A stretch of 24,674 nt of DNA from Treponema sp. (lineage in GTDB: Bacteria; Spirochaetota; Spirochaetia; Treponematales; Breznakiellaceae), in the NCBI GenBank assembly GCA_031272575.1, contig JAISTO010000159.1, positions 1-24,674 on the forward strand. Direction: 5' to 3'. This document shows, one piece after another, positions 22,493 through 24,674 of this stretch. The notes beneath the pieces were generated by a model. The model was not told the DNA's origin, did no database searches, and was given only the letters and a program-made list of their open reading frames with translations. Every line of letters starts with the position of its first letter. Position 1 is the first letter of the stretch. Position numbers and translations under genes: made by a program.

Positions 22493-24175
22493 ATGAAAAT
22501 TCGCAGCAAACTTTTTTTTGCGGCGCTGCCGGTGGTCGTCGCGAGTCTTTTTCTCGCGGAGACGGCCTCCTACTTCGCCGCGGTGAATGGGGTCACCAAG
22601 GTGGCGCAGAGTTTCCTCGGCTTTAAGGCCGGTGAACTCAAAAAGTACGCGGAGAGCCAGTGGAACCTCCTCCTCGAAAACGACTATGCCTCCCGGCCCG
22701 ATCTCGTCGCGGCTGCCAGGTCCGCGCTGCAAAGTTACGCGGCGGGGCTCGTCCTCAGCGGCACGGAAATCATTTTTGCGGTGGACAACGACGGCGCGCT
22801 CGCGATGAGCACCGCGCCCCTTGCGCTCGACGCGGCGGACAGCGCCGCTCTCTTGCGCCTGCTGCGTGAAGAGAGCGACGGCATGGCGCCGCTCACTTTT
22901 GCGGGGAAGCCGCGCGTACTCCGCGCGTTTTATTTCACCCCCTTCCAGTGGTATGTGGTTGTATCGGAAGAAGAAGCGGCGTTTTACCAGGACGCGCGCC
23001 GTATCGGCATACAAATGATCATCACGCTGGCGGCGGCGGTTCTCGCGTCCGCGCTGCTCCTCTTCCTGTTTTCACGCAAGATCACCGGACCGCTCGCGCG
23101 GGTCGCGGCCGCTATGCGGCGCATCATCGAGGGCGATGATCTTTCCGGGCGGGTAGAGGTCGAGTACCGGGACGAGACCGGCGCGCTGGCCCGTACCTTC
23201 AATGTCATGCTTGGCGAACTGGAAAAAGCGTACGGCGCGGTAAAGCGCTTCGCGTTCGACGCGGTGGTGGCGGGCAAGAAAGAGCAGCGCATACGCGGCA
23301 TCTTTCAAAAATATGTACCCGCGGATGTGATCGACGAGTCCTTCAAAAATCCGGGGCGCATGCTTCCCGGTAAAAACGCGGACATGGCCGTGCTCTTTTC
23401 GGACATACGCAGTTTCACCACGATTTCAGAAGCGATCGGGGATCCGAAAGATTTGGTCGAAAGCCTCAACCGCTATTTTTCCACGCAGGTGGATATTATT
23501 TACAAGAGGGGGGGGGTGGTTGACAAATATATCGGGGACGCGATTATGGCGTTCTGGGGCGCGCCGGTAAAGCATGGGGACGAGGCGCTGCAGGCGGTGC
23601 TGACGGGCCTCGATATGCTCGACGCGCTCAACGCGTTCAACGAGACGCAGAGGCGCATCGGCAAGCCGGAGTTCCGTATCGGCGTCGGTATTAATTACGG
23701 GACGGTTACCGTGGGGAACATCGGCAGCGAGCGCAAACGCGATTACACGGTCATCGGGGATATGGTGAATCTCGCCTCGCGCATGGAGGGCCTCACCAAG
23801 GTGTACCACTCGGAACTCCTCGTAACGGAAACGGTGCGCGGGCAGTTACGCGAAGTTCCCGCGGGCAGCCCGAAACTGTATTTCCGTCATATTGATAACG
23901 TCAAAGTAAAAGGGAAGAAAATCGGCGTCAAAATGTACGCGGTGAAAAAAGATATCGGCGCCGTCGAAGAGCGCGCGTGGAAACTGCACAACGAGGCGAT
24001 GGCCCTGTACTTCCCGAGGCGCGACTTCGCCGCCGCGGCCGCGAAGTTCCACGAGGCCGCGAAACTGCTGCCCGGTGACTTTGACGGGCCGCTCCTTGCG
24101 CGGCGCTGCGGCCGCTTCGCGAAGGCCCCGCCCCCCGAGGACTGGGACGGCGCCGAGGTCATGAAGAGCAAGTAG
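22493..24175 (+). CDS. Membrane-bound class III adenylate cyclase (sensor-HAMP-cyclase)
   Basis: 560 residues from the ATG at 22493, chosen from the promoter spacing and the membrane start MKIRSKLFF. Order: membrane helix (about 7-28); extracytoplasmic sensor (about 29-172); second helix (about 173-198); HAMP (about 199-250); cyclase domain (about 295-480); C-terminal helical tail with a TPR-like segment (about 485-560). Catalytic residues: metal Asp304 in FSDIRSF, VDKYIGD (344-349) with the adenine-selecting Lys345 and second metal Asp349, DYTVIGD, and Asn426/Arg430 in NLASR. The set is complete, so it should make cAMP from ATP in response to an outside signal. A G9 run (23508-23516) lies within the cyclase domain. 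It is followed by the VWA gene after 5 bp. Confidence 0.93.
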   Translation: MKIRSKLFFAALPVVVASLFLAETASYFAAVNGVTKVAQSFLGFKAGELKKYAESQWNLLLENDYASRPDLVAAARSALQSYAAGLVLSGTEIIFAVDNDGALAMSTAPLALDAADSAALLRLLREESDGMAPLTFAGKPRVLRAFYFTPFQWYVVVSEEEAAFYQDARRIGIQMIITLAAAVLASALLLFLFSRKITGPLARVAAAMRRIIEGDDLSGRVEVEYRDETGALARTFNVMLGELEKAYGAVKRFAFDAVVAGKKEQRIRGIFQKYVPADVIDESFKNPGRMLPGKNADMAVLFSDIRSFTTISEAIGDPKDLVESLNRYFSTQVDIIYKRGGVVDKYIGDAIMAFWGAPVKHGDEALQAVLTGLDMLDALNAFNETQRRIGKPEFRIGVGINYGTVTVGNIGSERKRDYTVIGDMVNLASRMEGLTKVYHSELLVTETVRGQLREVPAGSPKLYFRHIDNVKVKGKKIGVKMYAVKKDIGAVEERAWKLHNEAMALYFPRRDFAAAAAKFHEAAKLLPGDFDGPLLARRCGRFAKAPPPEDWDGAEVMKSK

Positions 24176-24180
24176 CGCCG

Positions 24181-24674
24181 ATGCATTTTGAAACACCCGC
24201 GCTGTTTTTCCTGGGGCTGGCAGGGCTGGCCCTCGCGCTGCTTTTGAAGACCCGCCTCCGCCCCCTGCTCAAGGCCGACCTGCCCCTGGGGGCGCCGGGG
24301 GGGGAACCGTTCAGGCCCCCGCTCAATCTCAGCCTCCTCCTGCGCTGCCTTGCCGTCCTCGAATGCGGGGCCGTCCTCCTGCTCTGCGCGGCCGCGGCAG
24401 GCCCCACGCTCACTGTGAAGGAGCGCGCGCACCTGAAGCGCGGCCCCGAGACCCTCTTCCTGCTTGACACGAGCCCCAGCATGGCCGCGCTCGACATGAA
24501 CGGCAAGAGCCGCTTCGAGACGGCAAAAACTTTCGTCCGCTCCTTCGCGGACGCGCGGCCCCAGGACGCGCTCGGGCTCGCGGGCCTGGGCGACGAGGCC
24601 GCGCTCCTCACGCCGCCCTCGGTGGACCGCCGCGCCTTTTTCGAGCGCCTCGACACGCTGCGTATCGGCGAGTT
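24181..24674 (+). CDS. BatA-like von Willebrand factor A membrane protein (5' part only)
   Basis: 164 codons are present from the ATG at 24181, cut by the window end. It starts MHFETPALFFLGLAGLALALLLK, a first membrane helix, and has a second helix near residues 55-75 (LRCLAVLECGAVLLLCAAAAG). A VWA domain follows with the metal-site motif DTSPSM (Asp96, DxSxS), then SRFETAKTFVRSF and ARPQDALGLAGL. This layout fits BatA/BatB proteins of the aerotolerance-type operons common in spirochaetes; their exact role is unsettled. No strong ribosome site is seen, so it may be translationally coupled to the cyclase. A G8 run is at 24297-24304. Confidence 0.85.
   Translation, partial: MHFETPALFFLGLAGLALALLLKTRLRPLLKADLPLGAPGGEPFRPPLNLSLLLRCLAVLECGAVLLLCAAAAGPTLTVKERAHLKRGPETLFLLDTSPSMAALDMNGKSRFETAKTFVRSFADARPQDALGLAGLGDEAALLTPPSVDRRAFFERLDTLRIGE

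Noticed and set aside
20531..23014. N-terminal extension of 206 codons on the ABC exporter
   Set aside because: The extension is antisense to the cyclase, rich in Arg/Glu/His with no domain, and lies upstream of a good promoter placed right at the ATG at 22396.
1..24674. Transposase, integrase, tRNA, rRNA or prophage genes
   Set aside because: None of their motifs or structures were seen on either strand, so there is no direct sign of an integrated mobile element.

Overview
The window looks like a chromosomal piece of a GC-rich spirochaete, probably from the Treponema group of gut or fibre-degrading species. The indications are a run of lipoproteins with relaxed spirochaete-type lipoboxes, LplB/LplC-type sugar permeases, Treponema-style repeat adhesins (Ig-like, LamG, beta-helix) and a HAMP/class III cyclase gene next to a Bat-like VWA gene. 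This placement is inference from protein style; no rRNA or other phylogenetic marker is present.

Positions 1-20248 are all on the plus strand, tightly spaced, and read as a xylan-use locus. In order they are: the end of an LplB-type permease; an LplC-type permease; a three-part GH10 xylanase lipoprotein; a CE4 deacetylase lipoprotein; a non-catalytic Ig-like/module lipoprotein; a second GH10 lipoprotein; a beta-barrel outer-membrane protein; a second CE4 deacetylase lipoprotein that is frameshifted in a run of 12 G; a 363-residue lipoprotein of unknown role; and a 1398-residue LamG/Ig-like/beta-helix lipoprotein. The inferred pathway is that surface-tethered xylanases and deacetylases trim acetylated xylan, the barrel admits oligosaccharides, and the ABC permeases import them. 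A roughly 150-170 residue jelly-roll-like module occurs eight times across four of these proteins and is the unifying feature. It looks like a carbohydrate-binding or surface-targeting domain.

Positions 20249-20530 hold no gene, only GC-rich inverted repeats between convergent genes. From 20531 the locus changes character. A minus-strand type I ABC exporter (20531-22396) carries an in-frame block of back-to-back palindromes between its membrane and ATPase domains. It diverges from an adenylate cyclase (22493-24175). Both genes have a TATACT box exactly 6 nt before their ATG, so both messages are probably leaderless. The window ends inside a BatA-like von Willebrand A gene.

Main points for follow-up: (1) the G12 tract that switches off the second deacetylase and would be restored by G11, a likely phase-variation site or a homopolymer error; (2) the eight-copy module; (3) the palindromic in-frame insertion in the exporter; (4) the paired leaderless promoters. 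Gene calls rest on reading motifs by eye; no database search was possible.
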